A DNA stretch of 64,000 bases, from contig NZ_CP107899.1 in the NCBI RefSeq assembly GCF_036013915.1, positions 4,340,001 to 4,404,000 on the forward strand, given 5' to 3'. How positions within the stretch are numbered: the first letter of the stretch is position 1; each line of letters starts with the position of its first letter. The notes under the pieces were generated by a model. The model was not told the DNA's origin, made no database searches, and saw only the letters and a list, made by a program, of their open reading frames with translations. The DNA is from Streptomyces sp. NBC_00464 (GTDB lineage: Bacteria > Actinomycetota > Actinomycetes > Streptomycetales > Streptomycetaceae). The position numbers and the translations under genes are program-made. Positions 8,881 to 16,846 of the stretch are shown here, in pieces.

Positions 8881-10074
8881 ATGTCGTATGTAGAGGTGCC
8901 GGGTGCGAAGGTCCCCATCCGGATGTGGACCGACCCGGCTTCGGTCGAGGACGTCGCGATGCAGCAGCTGCGCAACGTCGCCACCCTGCCCTGGATCAAG
9001 GGCCTCGCCGTGATGCCGGACGTCCACTTCGGCAAGGGCGCCACGGTCGGCTCGGTGATCGCGATGCACGGTGCGGTCTGCCCGGCGGCGGTGGGCGTGG
9101 ACATCGGCTGCGGAATGTCGGCGGTGAAGACCTCGCTGACCGCCAACGACCTGCCCGGGGACCTGTCCCGGCTCCGGTCGAAGATCGAGCAGGCCATTCC
9201 GGTGGGCCGCGGGATGCACGACGAGCCGGTGGACCCGGGCCGGCTGCACGGTCTTGCGGCGACCGACTGGGACGACTTCTGGCAGCGGTTCGACGGAGTG
9301 GCCGATGCGGTCAAATTCCGTCAGGAACGTGCCACGAAGCAGATGGGAACGCTCGGCGGAGGAAATCACTTCGTCGAATTCTGTCTCGACGAGGCGGGCG
9401 CGGTCTGGCTGATGCTGCACTCCGGTTCCCGGAACATCGGCAACGAACTGGCCGACTTCCACATCGGCCAGGCCCAGAAGCTGCCGCACAACCAGGACCT
9501 GGTCGACCGCGACCTCGCGGTCTTCATCGCGGACACCCCGCCGATGCAGGCATACCGCAACGATCTCTTCTGGGCACAGGAGTACGCGAAGCTCAACCGC
9601 GCAGTCATGATGGCGCTCTTCCAGGATGTGGTCCGCAAGGAGTTCAAGAAGGCCAAGGTGACCTTCGAACCGGTCATCTCCTGTCACCACAACTATGTGG
9701 CGGAGGAGCGGTACGAGGGCATGGACCTGCTGGTCACCCGTAAGGGGGCCATCCGGGCCGGCTCCGGTGACTACGGGATCATCCCGGGCTCGATGGGCAC
9801 CGGCTCGTACATCGTGAAGGGCCTCGGCAACGAGAAGTCCTTCAACTCGGCCTCGCACGGCGCGGGCCGGAAGATGAGCCGGAACGCCGCCAGGCGCCGC
9901 TTCTCGACGAAGGACCTGGAGGACCAGACGCGGGGCGTGGAATGCCGTAAGGACTCCGGCGTCGTCGATGAGATTCCGGGTGCCTACAAGCCGATCGAGA
10001 AGGTCATCGACCAGCAGCGCGACCTCGTCGAGGTCGTCGCGAAGCTGAAGCAGGTCATCTGCGTGAAGGGCTGA
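8881..10074 (+). CDS. rtcB: RtcB-type RNA-splicing ligase
   Basis: 397-residue GTP- and Mn2+-dependent RNA ligase, which joins 2',3'-cyclic-phosphate or 3'-phosphate ends to 5'-OH ends in RNA repair or tRNA splicing. Metal- and GTP-binding motifs are clear: MPDVHFGKGATVGS, GVDIGCGMSA, LGGGNHFVEF, HSGSRNIGNE and SHGAGRKMSR. The last holds the histidine that is guanylylated in characterised enzymes. The ATG at 8881 gives MSYVEVPGAK, a normal start for the short bacterial form. No archease, RtcA or RtcR gene is adjacent. It is divergent from the DUF3558 lipoproteins and ends at a hairpin shared with the SDR gene. Confidence 0.94.
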   Translation: MSYVEVPGAKVPIRMWTDPASVEDVAMQQLRNVATLPWIKGLAVMPDVHFGKGATVGSVIAMHGAVCPAAVGVDIGCGMSAVKTSLTANDLPGDLSRLRSKIEQAIPVGRGMHDEPVDPGRLHGLAATDWDDFWQRFDGVADAVKFRQERATKQMGTLGGGNHFVEFCLDEAGAVWLMLHSGSRNIGNELADFHIGQAQKLPHNQDLVDRDLAVFIADTPPMQAYRNDLFWAQEYAKLNRAVMMALFQDVVRKEFKKAKVTFEPVISCHHNYVAEERYEGMDLLVTRKGAIRAGSGDYGIIPGSMGTGSYIVKGLGNEKSFNSASHGAGRKMSRNAARRRFSTKDLEDQTRGVECRKDSGVVDEIPGAYKPIEKVIDQQRDLVEVVAKLKQVICVKG

Positions 10075-10084
10075 GGCGGGCGGC

Positions 10085-10116
10085 GGGGATGAGGGGTACG
10101 GGGGTCCCCTCGCCCC
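10085..10116. terminator. Imperfect hairpin between rtcB and the SDR gene
   Basis: GGGGATGAGGGG (10085-10096) pairs with CCCCTCGCCCC (10106-10116) with a bulge, between two convergent genes. Confidence 0.5.
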
Positions 10117-10129
10117 GGCCGCGCGCGGG

Positions 10130-10888
10130 TCAGACCGTGCGGTGGACCTTGGAGTTGGATGCCTGGGCGCGGGGGCGGACCACCAGGAGGTCGATGTTCA
10201 CGTGGCTGGGACGGGTGATGGCCCAGGTGATGGTGTCGGCCACGTCGTCCGCGGTGAGGGGGGCGTCGACGCCCGCGTAGACCTTGGCGGCCTTCTCGGC
10301 GTCGCCGCGGAAGCGCGTGGTGGCGAACTCCTCCGTCTTGACCATGCCGGGGGCGACCTCGATGACGCGGACCGGGGTGCCGACGATCTCCAGGCGGAGG
10401 GTCTCCGCCAGGACGTGCTCGCCGTGCTTGGCGGCCACGTAGCCGCCGCCGCCCTCGTAGGTGGAGAGGCCGGCGGTCGAGGAGAGGATGACGATCGTGC
10501 CGTTCCCGCCCGCGGTGAGGGCCGGGAGCAGGGCCTGGGTGACGTTGAGCGTGCCGATGACGTTGGTCTCGTACATCTGGCGCCAGTCCGCCGGGTCGCC
10601 GGTGGCGACGGGGTCGGCTCCGAGCGCGCCGCCGGCGTTGTTGACGAGGACGGCGAGGGTGCGGAACGCGGTGGCGAACTCGTCGACCGCGGCGCGGTCG
10701 GTGACGTCCAGGGCGTAGGCCGTGGCCTCGTGGCCCGCCTCGGTGATCTCGGCGGCGAGCGCCTCGATGCGGTCCTTGCGGCGGGCGGTCAGCACCACGC
10801 GGAAGCCGGCGGCCGCCAGCTGCCGGGCGGTCGCGGCACCGATGCCGCTGCTCGCTCCGGTGATGACGGCGATGGGGGTTGCGGCCAT
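10130..10888 (-). CDS. SDR family oxidoreductase
   Basis: 252-residue classical short-chain dehydrogenase. The cofactor motif TGASSGIG is at about residues 10-17, NNAG near 90, a catalytic Ser in ILSSTAG and YVAAK as the Tyr-x3-Lys pair. The Arg residues after the second strand (TARRKDR) suggest NADP(H). The substrate cannot be read; homologues are called NADP-dependent 3-hydroxy acid dehydrogenases of the YdfG type. It is 54 bp from ynfA on the same strand, so the two may be co-transcribed. Confidence 0.88.
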   Translation of the reverse strand: MAATPIAVITGASSGIGAATARQLAAAGFRVVLTARRKDRIEALAAEITEAGHEATAYALDVTDRAAVDEFATAFRTLAVLVNNAGGALGADPVATGDPADWRQMYETNVIGTLNVTQALLPALTAGGNGTIVILSSTAGLSTYEGGGGYVAAKHGEHVLAETLRLEIVGTPVRVIEVAPGMVKTEEFATTRFRGDAEKAAKVYAGVDAPLTADDVADTITWAITRPSHVNIDLLVVRPRAQASNSKVHRTV

Positions 10889-10942
10889 GGCGGGCTCCTC
10901 GGACAGCTGATCGGTACGGGGTCAGGATAGGCAGGGGCGCGG

Positions 10943-11278
10943 TCAGTGGTTGCGGGGGGCATACATGATCACGGCCATACCGGCCAGGCAGATCAGCGCA
11001 CCCGTCACGTCCCAGCGGTCGGGCCGGTAGCCGTCGGCGGCCATGCCCCAGGCGATCGAACCCACGACGAAGACCCCGCCGTACGCGGCGAGCACCCGCC
11101 CGAACTCGCCGTCCGGCTGGAGGGTGGCGACGAAGCCGTAGGTGGCCAGGGCGATGATGCCCCCGCCGATCCAGGCCCAGCCGCGGTGTTCGCGGACCCC
11201 CTGCCATACGAGCCAGGCGCCGCCGATCTCGAACAGGGCGGCGACGACGAAGAGCGCGAGGGAACGGACCACGGACAT
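10943..11278 (-). CDS. YnfA family small membrane protein
   Basis: 111 residues with four predicted helices and the YnfA/UPF0060 pattern: [21 protein letters not shown] [21 protein letters not shown], and a final [17 protein letters not shown]. YnfA belongs to the small-multidrug-resistance-like fold, but the transported substrate is not established. The ATG at 11278 follows a GGGAGAAG-type region on the other strand's gap and gives the usual length. Confidence 0.88.
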   Translation of the reverse strand: MSVVRSLALFVVAALFEIGGAWLVWQGVREHRGWAWIGGGIIALATYGFVATLQPDGEFGRVLAAYGGVFVVGSIAWGMAADGYRPDRWDVTGALICLAGMAVIMYAPRNH

Positions 11279-11372
11279 GGGAGAAGGGTGTCACGGGCGC
11301 GCACCCGGTCCGCCGCCGCGCCGAACCCGTGGGTATATATGGATAATTCGTGACGATCTGTATCTTCAGGGC

Positions 11373-11894
11373 ATGGTCGTGACGCGTAAGGCTCTGCTGG
11401 GTGTGTCCGCTGCGGCGGCAATGGCGTCGACGCTGGCGCTGGGTGTGGGCGGGACGGCCGCGGCCGTCGGTGCGCCGGTCGGTACGCCGGTGGGGCGGAA
11501 CATCGCGCCGGAGGCGGATGTGTCGCACCACGGGCATGTCTCGTTGTGGGGTACCGGGCTCGGGATCTGGCTGCGCAGCGAGAACCGCGGGCCGGCGGAT
11601 CTGGCCGGGGTCACCGTGCGGCTGCGGGTCTCCGTACCGCTGGCGGGCCGCCAGGAGCTGCCGCAGGAGTGCCTGCAGGCCGATCGGGCGACCGTGCTGT
11701 GCCGGACGGGTGCGTTGCACGCGGACGGTTCCGAGCAGCGGCAGCTCGGCCTCGAACTGCGGCTCGCGGGCCGGCCCGCGGAGCTGGTCGTCCGGATCGA
11801 CACCGTGTGGAACGGCGGGGCGACGGACCGGAACGCGAAGAACAGCGAGCACGAGGTGCTGGCGCTTGCCACGGGGGACGAGTACGTCTTCTGA
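11373..11894 (+). CDS. Secreted hypothetical protein
   Basis: 173 residues. An n-region MVVTRK and a hydrophobic stretch to about residue 32 (GTAAAVGA) make a signal peptide. The mature part looks like a single beta-sandwich: VSLWGTGLGIWLRSENRGPADLAGVTVRLRVS resembles CARDB/DUF11-type folds, with two cysteines (ECLQ, LCRTG) close together. A TATCTT hexamer ends 6 nt before the ATG at 11373, so translation may be leaderless. No function is recognised. Confidence 0.7.
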   Translation: MVVTRKALLGVSAAAAMASTLALGVGGTAAAVGAPVGTPVGRNIAPEADVSHHGHVSLWGTGLGIWLRSENRGPADLAGVTVRLRVSVPLAGRQELPQECLQADRATVLCRTGALHADGSEQRQLGLELRLAGRPAELVVRIDTVWNGGATDRNAKNSEHEVLALATGDEYVF

Positions 11895-11945
11895 GCCGCC
11901 GGGGCGCACGGACGCGCGGCGATCTCTGCTTCGTACACTCTCTGC

Positions 11946-12431
11946 ATGCCGCAGAAGTCATCCGCCCCGAGCCGCAGCGTGCTGCTGGCCGAGCTGGCCG
12001 TCACGTCGCGCCGCTACATGGCCTCGTACGCCCTGTTCAACCAGGCCGTCGCCGACCATCTGCGGCTGCATCCCACGGATCTGCAGTGCCTGAACCTGCT
12101 CGGCCTGGAGGCCGGGCCCGTCACCACCGGCCGGGTCGCCGAGCTGACCGGGCTCACCACCGGGTCGGCGACCCGGCTCGTCGACCGGCTGGAGCGGGCC
12201 GGTTATGTGACCCGCGCGCGCGACACGGCGGACCGGCGGAGGGTGCTCGTCGCGACCGTGCCCGAGCGGATGGCGGAGTTCGGTGCGGTCTGGGAGCGGC
12301 TGAACAGCGGTTGGGCGGCACTGTTCGAGGCGTACGGAGACGACGAGGTCGACTTCCTCATCACGCATATGCGGCGCACGGTGGAGCTGAGCGCGGTGCA
12401 GATCGAGAGGCTGCGCGACGGCGACGCCTAG
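11946..12431 (+). CDS. MarR family transcriptional regulator
   Basis: 161-residue winged-helix repressor. The recognition region reads VTTGRVAELTGLTTGSATRLVDRLERAGYV-like (broken here for length) and the wing RARDTADRRRVLV carries the MarR D-x-R-R signature. A TACACT -10 hexamer ends 6 nt before the ATG with no ribosome-binding site, which suggests a leaderless transcript. Its targets are unknown. The TAG stop lies inside the left arm of the 12428-12493 inverted repeat. Confidence 0.88.
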   Translation: MPQKSSAPSRSVLLAELAVTSRRYMASYALFNQAVADHLRLHPTDLQCLNLLGLEAGPVTTGRVAELTGLTTGSATRLVDRLERAGYVTRARDTADRRRVLVATVPERMAEFGAVWERLNSGWAALFEAYGDDEVDFLITHMRRTVELSAVQIERLRDGDA

Positions 12432-12493
12432 GGCGTGTTTTGAAAGTAGCGCCGTCCGCCCCGGGCAGGCGGGACTTTCAAAACACGCCCTAG
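12428..12493. terminator. Long inverted repeat containing both flanking stop codons
   Basis: A perfect 20-bp arm (12428-12447, CTAGGGCGTGTTTTGAAAGT) is repeated inverted at 12474-12493 around a 26-nt GC-rich centre that can form a smaller stem. The TAG stops of the convergent MarR and Mut7-C genes are supplied by the outer CTAG ends of the two arms. It should act as a bidirectional terminator, but the A/T-containing arms are unlike the other hairpins here and may mark a dispersed palindromic element. Confidence 0.75.
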
Positions 12494-13248
12494 GGCCGCT
12501 CCGGGGCGCCCGGTCCGGCCAGGGCGTTGCCGAAATCGCGGACCGCTTCGGTGACGATCGCCTCCAGGCGGGCGTGGTGGGCGCCGCGCCAGTACACCCG
12601 GTCGCACTCCGTGCACTGGGCGAAGACGTCGTACGACCGCTGCGTGCCGTGTTCCAGATGCGCGCTGACGGAGTCCTTGTCGGCCGCCGTCAGCGGTCCG
12701 TTGCACGCCGTGCATCGCGTCCACGGGGCAAGGGCCGGCGCGAACCGCTCCAGCACGTCACGCAGCTGTGCCTCTGGGCGGTCGCTGTAGACGTACGCCC
12801 CCGCCCAGATCTCCCGCCGGTGCAGCAGCCCCCGGTCCCGGGAGAGCAGGACCCGCCGTTCCTCAGCCGAGCGGGTCGCCAGCGCGGGATCCCCGATGTC
12901 CTCGCTCTCGTACGCCGCATCGACCCCGAGCAGCCGCAGCCGTCGCGCGAGAGTGCCGAGGTGGACGTCGAGCAGGAAGCGCAGGGGTGCGCCCGGCACG
13001 CTCTGCGGACGCCGGACGGCCCGCACCTCGACGGTCTCGCCCGCGGCGGGAATGTGTGAGACCGGCACGGGGTGCCCGTCGACGAGGAGCTCGCCGGCCT
13101 CGGTGAGCGGAACACCCAGTGACTCCACGACGTGCCCGAGGGTGGACGAGCCGTCGGTGGTCACGGTCGTCCGGCCCCGGCGGCGTTCGTGCGCGACGAA
13201 GAGGCGCAGTTCGGGGGCGACTTCGAGGTGGATCTCGGGTCCGTTCAC
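12490..13248 (-). CDS. Ubiquitin-fold / Mut7-C RNase domain protein
   Basis: 252 residues. The N-terminal ~80 residues have a ubiquitin-like/MoaD-like pattern (LGHVVESLGVP, LVDGHPV, AAGETVEV), as in Mut7-C ubiquitin domains. The C-terminal Mut7-C domain is PIN-like: FLLDVHLGTLARRLRLLGVD, ESEDIGDPAL and LLSRDRGLL supply the acidic metal residues. A zinc ribbon with CTAC and CTEC pairs follows, ending in CDRVYWRGAHH. A role in RNA cleavage or quality control is inferred from the fold. The GTG at 13248 (MNGPEIHLEV) is preferred by comparison with remembered relatives; the GTG at 13284 would add 12 residues. Neither has a strong ribosome-binding site. Confidence 0.85.
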   Translation of the reverse strand: MNGPEIHLEVAPELRLFVAHERRRGRTTVTTDGSSTLGHVVESLGVPLTEAGELLVDGHPVPVSHIPAAGETVEVRAVRRPQSVPGAPLRFLLDVHLGTLARRLRLLGVDAAYESEDIGDPALATRSAEERRVLLSRDRGLLHRREIWAGAYVYSDRPEAQLRDVLERFAPALAPWTRCTACNGPLTAADKDSVSAHLEHGTQRSYDVFAQCTECDRVYWRGAHHARLEAIVTEAVRDFGNALAGPGAPERP

Positions 13249-13348
13249 CTGGTCAGGATGCCATTGGGGCGGGATGCCGGCCACGGGATTCGGGATCGCT
13301 TGCGTACGGGCGTGCGGGCGGGAGCGGGAAGGCGCGTGCGGGCGGGCG

Positions 13349-14188
13349 TCAGGCGCGGAAGGCGTCGGCGTGCCCGGAGGCCCAGGCTGCGAACGTACTG
13401 GCCGGACGGCCGGTCAGTTTCGCTGTGTCGCCGGTGACTTCGGCGGCGGACCCGTCCGTGGCGGCCCAGTAGTCGAGCAGCGCCTCGGCGATCTCCGCCG
13501 GGACGAAGGGGGAGACGGATGCCTTCCAGGCGGCCCGGCTCACGGTGTGGACGGTGACGGGGCTGCCCGCCGCTGCGGCCAGCAGCTCGACCTGCTCGGC
13601 GGCGGTGAGGGATTCGGGCCCGGTCAGGTGATACGCCGAGCCCTGCAGTCGCGCGTCGGTGAGGACGGCGAGTGCCGCTTCGGCGATGTCGGTCTCGTCG
13701 ATGGGGCTGGTCCCGCTGTGCGGGTAGGGCAGTTCGACGGGGCGGCCGGACCGGAAGGACTCCGACCACTGGTAGGCGTTGCCCGCGAAGGCGCCGGGGC
13801 GCAGCAGGGTCGCGGTGAGGGGGGAGTCGCTCAGCGCCTGTTCCACCGCGTGGTGGGAGGCGGCGATCGGGTTGGATCCGGCGTCGGGGGCGAGGACCGA
13901 GCTGGAGGAGAGCAGGACGATGTGTGCGACGCCGGCGGTCTGCGCGGCGGCGAGGAATTCGGTGATGTGGGACGGCTCGGCGTAGAGGAAGACGGAGTCG
14001 ACGCCTTCCAGGGCGGCCGCGAAGGTACCGGGGTCGCCGAGATCGCAGGCGGTGGACGGGACGCCGTCCGGCGGGGAGAGCTCGCCGGGGTTGCGGGAGC
14101 CGGCGCGTACGGCGTGGCCGCCCCGGTGCAGGAGCGGGACGAGTGCGGAAGCTACGCGGCCGCGGCAGCCGGTGACAAGGGTGAGCAT
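13349..14188 (-). CDS. NmrA-like NAD(P)-binding oxidoreductase
   Basis: 279 residues of the atypical SDR class. The Rossmann motif TGCRGRVASAL is at the N-terminus (TG-x2-G-x2-G like NmrA/QOR2 proteins), followed by VRAGSRNP, CDLGDP and VFLYAEPS. A VLLSSSSV strand and LRPGAFAGN support the family, while the classical Tyr-x3-Lys is not evident. Such proteins act as quinone reductase-like enzymes or redox sensors. The ATG at 14188 starts MLTLVTG. The upstream gap holds small ACGCA/TGCGT dyads (14252-14272). Confidence 0.82.
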   Translation of the reverse strand: MLTLVTGCRGRVASALVPLLHRGGHAVRAGSRNPGELSPPDGVPSTACDLGDPGTFAAALEGVDSVFLYAEPSHITEFLAAAQTAGVAHIVLLSSSSVLAPDAGSNPIAASHHAVEQALSDSPLTATLLRPGAFAGNAYQWSESFRSGRPVELPYPHSGTSPIDETDIAEAALAVLTDARLQGSAYHLTGPESLTAAEQVELLAAAAGSPVTVHTVSRAAWKASVSPFVPAEIAEALLDYWAATDGSAAEVTGDTAKLTGRPASTFAAWASGHADAFRA

Positions 14189-14251
14189 GGGAGGGGCCTC
14201 CGTGGTGTGTGGGGCTGGGTGTGGAGGGGCCTGTGCAGGTTTAACTGTGAG

Positions 14252-14272
14252 ACGCATAAGGTGCGTGACGCA
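14252..14272. promoter_or_regulatory. ACGCA/TGCGT dyads upstream of the NmrA-like gene
   Basis: ACGCA (14252), TGCGT (14262) and ACGCA (14268) give two overlapping inverted repeats, the second being the perfect 11-mer TGCGTGACGCA. It is placed 64-84 bp upstream of the start at 14188, where an operator could be. No regulator is assigned. Confidence 0.3.
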
Positions 14273-14347
14273 GATAAATATCCAGGAGGTGGCCGCACCC
14301 GTCAAACGCTTTACGCTGCCCCGGCCCGCGCGCCCCCTTCTGCCGGG

Positions 14348-14878
14348 TCAGCGCTCCGGGTGGAGGTCCAGCCGCCAGTCGTGGGTCAGCAACGGGTGTC
14401 CCGGCGGGTACTCGACCTCGCACTCGCCGATCAGCAGGAAACCCGCCTTGCGGCACACCCCGTTCGACGCGCCGTTGTCCACGGACGGGTAGGCGTGCAG
14501 ATAGCGGTGCTTGTGCTCGGCGCGTGCCTGCTCGGCAACAGCCTTCGTCGCGGCCGATGCGATGCCCCGGCCCTGGAACTCCGCGAGAACGGCCCACCCC
14601 GTCTCGTACACCTCCTGGCCCTGCCAGGTGCGCTCCCAGAAGCCGATGGTGCCCACGGCCTCGGCCTCACCGGGCAGCGTGATGCGGAACATCCTGCCCC
14701 GGCCCGTCCGGTCCGCGCTCAGCGCCACATAGCGGCCATGGCGCCCTATGAGCTGCTCCTCCGACTCGGGGCCGCCCAGGTGGTCCATCAGCTCCGGTGC
14801 GTTGGCACGGCGGAGCAGCTCCAGGTCGCTCGGGGACCAGGGCTCGATCTGTACGGATGATGCTTCGGTCCGCTCCAT
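14348..14878 (-). CDS. GNAT family N-acetyltransferase
   Basis: 176 residues. The acetyl-CoA-binding core is visible as YETGWAVLAEFQGRGIASAA (Q/R-x-x-G-x-G/A motif QGRGIA), followed by HAYPSVDNGASNGVCRKAGF, the typical asparagine and late strand of RimJ/RimL-type enzymes. VGTIGFWER gives the preceding strand. Substrate unknown; it could be a small amine or a protein N-terminus. The ATG at 14878 begins MERTEASSVQ. Confidence 0.87.
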   Translation of the reverse strand: MERTEASSVQIEPWSPSDLELLRRANAPELMDHLGGPESEEQLIGRHGRYVALSADRTGRGRMFRITLPGEAEAVGTIGFWERTWQGQEVYETGWAVLAEFQGRGIASAATKAVAEQARAEHKHRYLHAYPSVDNGASNGVCRKAGFLLIGECEVEYPPGHPLLTHDWRLDLHPER

Positions 14879-14926
14879 GTCAGAACTGTAGGACGGGCCT
14901 CTGACAGTCGGCGGGCACGAGCGTGT

Positions 14927-15748
14927 TCAGCGGGCGCCGAGCATCGTCGGTGGGACGCCGACCGTCGCCGTGAAGTCTCTGACCAGGTGCGCCTGGTCGC
15001 TGTAGCCGAGATCCGCGGCGAGCCCCGCCCAGTCCACCGCCGGGTCCGACTCGGCGCGTTCCAGCGCCTCGTGGATGCGGTAGCGGAGGATGACCCACTT
15101 GGGGCCGACGCCCACGTACGTGGCGAACAGCCGTTGCAGGGCCCGCACCGACAGCCCCTCGGTGCGGGCCAGCTCGTCGACGCGGCGGACCGTGCGGTCG
15201 GTACGCACCAGGTCGACCAGGGCCATGGCTCTCTCGGCCTGCGGATCCGGTTCCGGGCCGAGTGCCAGCAGATACGCGTCGAGCGCCGCGACCCGTGCGT
15301 CCTCCTGCCCGGGGTCCAGTACGGCCGACGGCGGGGCGGGCGGTGTGAACACCTCGGGGGCCGGGACCCGGCGCCCCGTCCACTCGGAGACCGGCCGGCC
15401 CGGTGCGAACGGCCGGAAGCCGCCCGGCCGGAACTGCACGCCGCAGACCCGTCCCCGTCCCTCCAGCTTCTGCGTGAAGAGCTCAAGGCCGATGCCCGAG
15501 ACCTCCGCGAACCCGGCGTCCTCGTCGCCGCAGCCCGCGTACCGCTCGAAGACCAGGTTGACGCTGGGGTGCGGGACCAGATGGGAGGCGTACGGCTCGC
15601 GCAGGTCCCAGTCGATCAGCCAGTAGTGCTCAAGGTAGGGGCGCAGCGCGGGGGCGGGTTCGCGGCGCCGGAAGCGTACGTGCGTGAACAGTTCGGGGGC
15701 GTCGACGATGCCCCGGGTGTCGCGTCGGGGACCTTGGGAGCCGGACAT
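14927..15748 (-). CDS. AraC family transcriptional regulator
   Basis: 273 residues. The N-terminal ligand domain (about 1-150) includes LRPYLEHYWLIDWDL and HPSVNLVFE, a pattern of the DUF6597/AraC class. The C-terminal double HTH has VDELARTEGLSVRALQRLF and then WAGLAADLGYSDQAHLVRDF, the two recognition units, ending at TVGVPPTMLGAR. The ATG at 15748 is followed by a charged, likely disordered start. A target gene is not evident from its surroundings; the small 105-residue gene lies upstream on the same strand. Confidence 0.87.
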   Translation of the reverse strand: MSGSQGPRRDTRGIVDAPELFTHVRFRRREPAPALRPYLEHYWLIDWDLREPYASHLVPHPSVNLVFERYAGCGDEDAGFAEVSGIGLELFTQKLEGRGRVCGVQFRPGGFRPFAPGRPVSEWTGRRVPAPEVFTPPAPPSAVLDPGQEDARVAALDAYLLALGPEPDPQAERAMALVDLVRTDRTVRRVDELARTEGLSVRALQRLFATYVGVGPKWVILRYRIHEALERAESDPAVDWAGLAADLGYSDQAHLVRDFTATVGVPPTMLGAR

Positions 15749-15776
15749 GGCTGCCGATCCTATGGCGCCGAAGGCC

Positions 15777-16094
15777 TCAGCCCCGTTGCGCGGGTGCCGG
15801 CGCCGACCGGTCGTGATCCTGACCGGCAGCAGCCCCGGGCCGGACGCCGGTGGCCGGAACTGGTGTGTCCGCAGTCGTCGGTCCGTCGTAGAGCGGTCCG
15901 AGGGTTCCGTAGGCGCCGTCCACGATCTGCTCGGCGTCCACCAGCATCGCGCGCTCGGCGAGCCGGGCCGCCTGGTGGGTGTACGGGGACGGTGGCGCCG
16001 GGTGGCGCCGCCGCCACCAGCTCTCACCTGCTGCGTAGATGCCACTGGCGAAGACCAGCACGGGAATGGACAGAGCCAGCAGAGTGTCGCCCAC
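15777..16094 (-). CDS. Small predicted membrane protein
   Basis: 105 residues, GTG start. One N-terminal hydrophobic helix (LLALSIPVLVFASGIYAAG, about 5-23), then a basic WWRRRHP turn and a soluble tail rich in Ala/Pro/Asp. It could be a type I or type II single-pass protein; no family is recognised. It is 28 bp upstream of the AraC gene, so co-transcription is possible. Confidence 0.5.
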   Translation of the reverse strand: MGDTLLALSIPVLVFASGIYAAGESWWRRRHPAPPSPYTHQAARLAERAMLVDAEQIVDGAYGTLGPLYDGPTTADTPVPATGVRPGAAAGQDHDRSAPAPAQRG

Positions 16095-16264
16095 GGCAGG
16101 CCCCCTTCAGAGTCGATGCCTCCTGCATCGGCAGGTTCGGCAGGTCACCTGAAGATCATTCTTCGGCCAATGAATGGCCGGATACGGCTGGCTGACGGAC
16201 GCCCTTCGTGCAGGTGGGCGGCAGGGGTGACGCGTGCTGGGCCGCGTGTTCGGCGGCGGGCCGC

Positions 16265-16798
16265 TCAGCGGGGTGTGTGTTCGGCGGGAGTGTGTTCAGC
16301 GGGGGAGGGGGCGTCGTGGCGGCCGTGCCCGGATGTGCCGGGGGACTCGGTCGGCGGGGGGTGCGGGGCCCGGAAGGTGAACGCCCCGGGGCCTTCGCCG
16401 ACGTCACGGATCAGGGCGATGCGGTCCATTGCCTCGTCGACGCTCGGGTGGTGCCCTGCGGGGACCCACCACAGTGCGTGGTGGAAGTCGGCGAGGCGCT
16501 CGAACCATTCCCGGCGGCGTGTCAGGACCTTGAGGTGCTCGCTGCGGTACGTGAAGTTCCGCAGCGCTTCGACCGATTCCCAGACCGAGCAGTTGATCAG
16601 AAGCATGTCGTCGTTCTCGGGGCGCAGGCTCGTCGCGTCCGCTCCACTGTCGTCGACCATGCGCCAGACGAAGCCGGGGGCCTGATCGGCGACCGCGTTG
16701 ATCTCCGGGAGCCGGGCGACGAAGTCGGCCAGCCGGGGGCTGTCGAGTGGGGCGAGGATGCGCCCGACGTTGACCTGGGCCAGGTGGAAGTTGCTCAC
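16265..16798 (-). CDS. DUF3291 domain protein
   Basis: 177 residues. FHLAQVNVGRILAPLDSPRLADFVARL (split here as start FHLAQVNVGR) and the ...FVWRM...VWESVEALRNFTYRSEH... pattern match DUF3291, a ferredoxin-like dimeric alpha-beta-barrel related to monooxygenase-type folds. HHALWWVPAGHHPSVDEAM closes the domain; the last 35 residues are His/Pro/Glu-rich and probably disordered. The GTG at 16798 begins MSNFHLAQ as in relatives. A TTGACT hexamer with an 18-nt spacer to CATGCT lies just upstream, so a leaderless start is possible; a TTG at 16834 would add 12 residues. Confidence 0.75.
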   Translation of the reverse strand: MSNFHLAQVNVGRILAPLDSPRLADFVARLPEINAVADQAPGFVWRMVDDSGADATSLRPENDDMLLINCSVWESVEALRNFTYRSEHLKVLTRRREWFERLADFHHALWWVPAGHHPSVDEAMDRIALIRDVGEGPGAFTFRAPHPPPTESPGTSGHGRHDAPSPAEHTPAEHTPR

Positions 16799-16846
16799 GG
16801 GGTCAGCATGACCGGGTGAGCCTTCTAAAGTCAATGAGTGCTGTTT

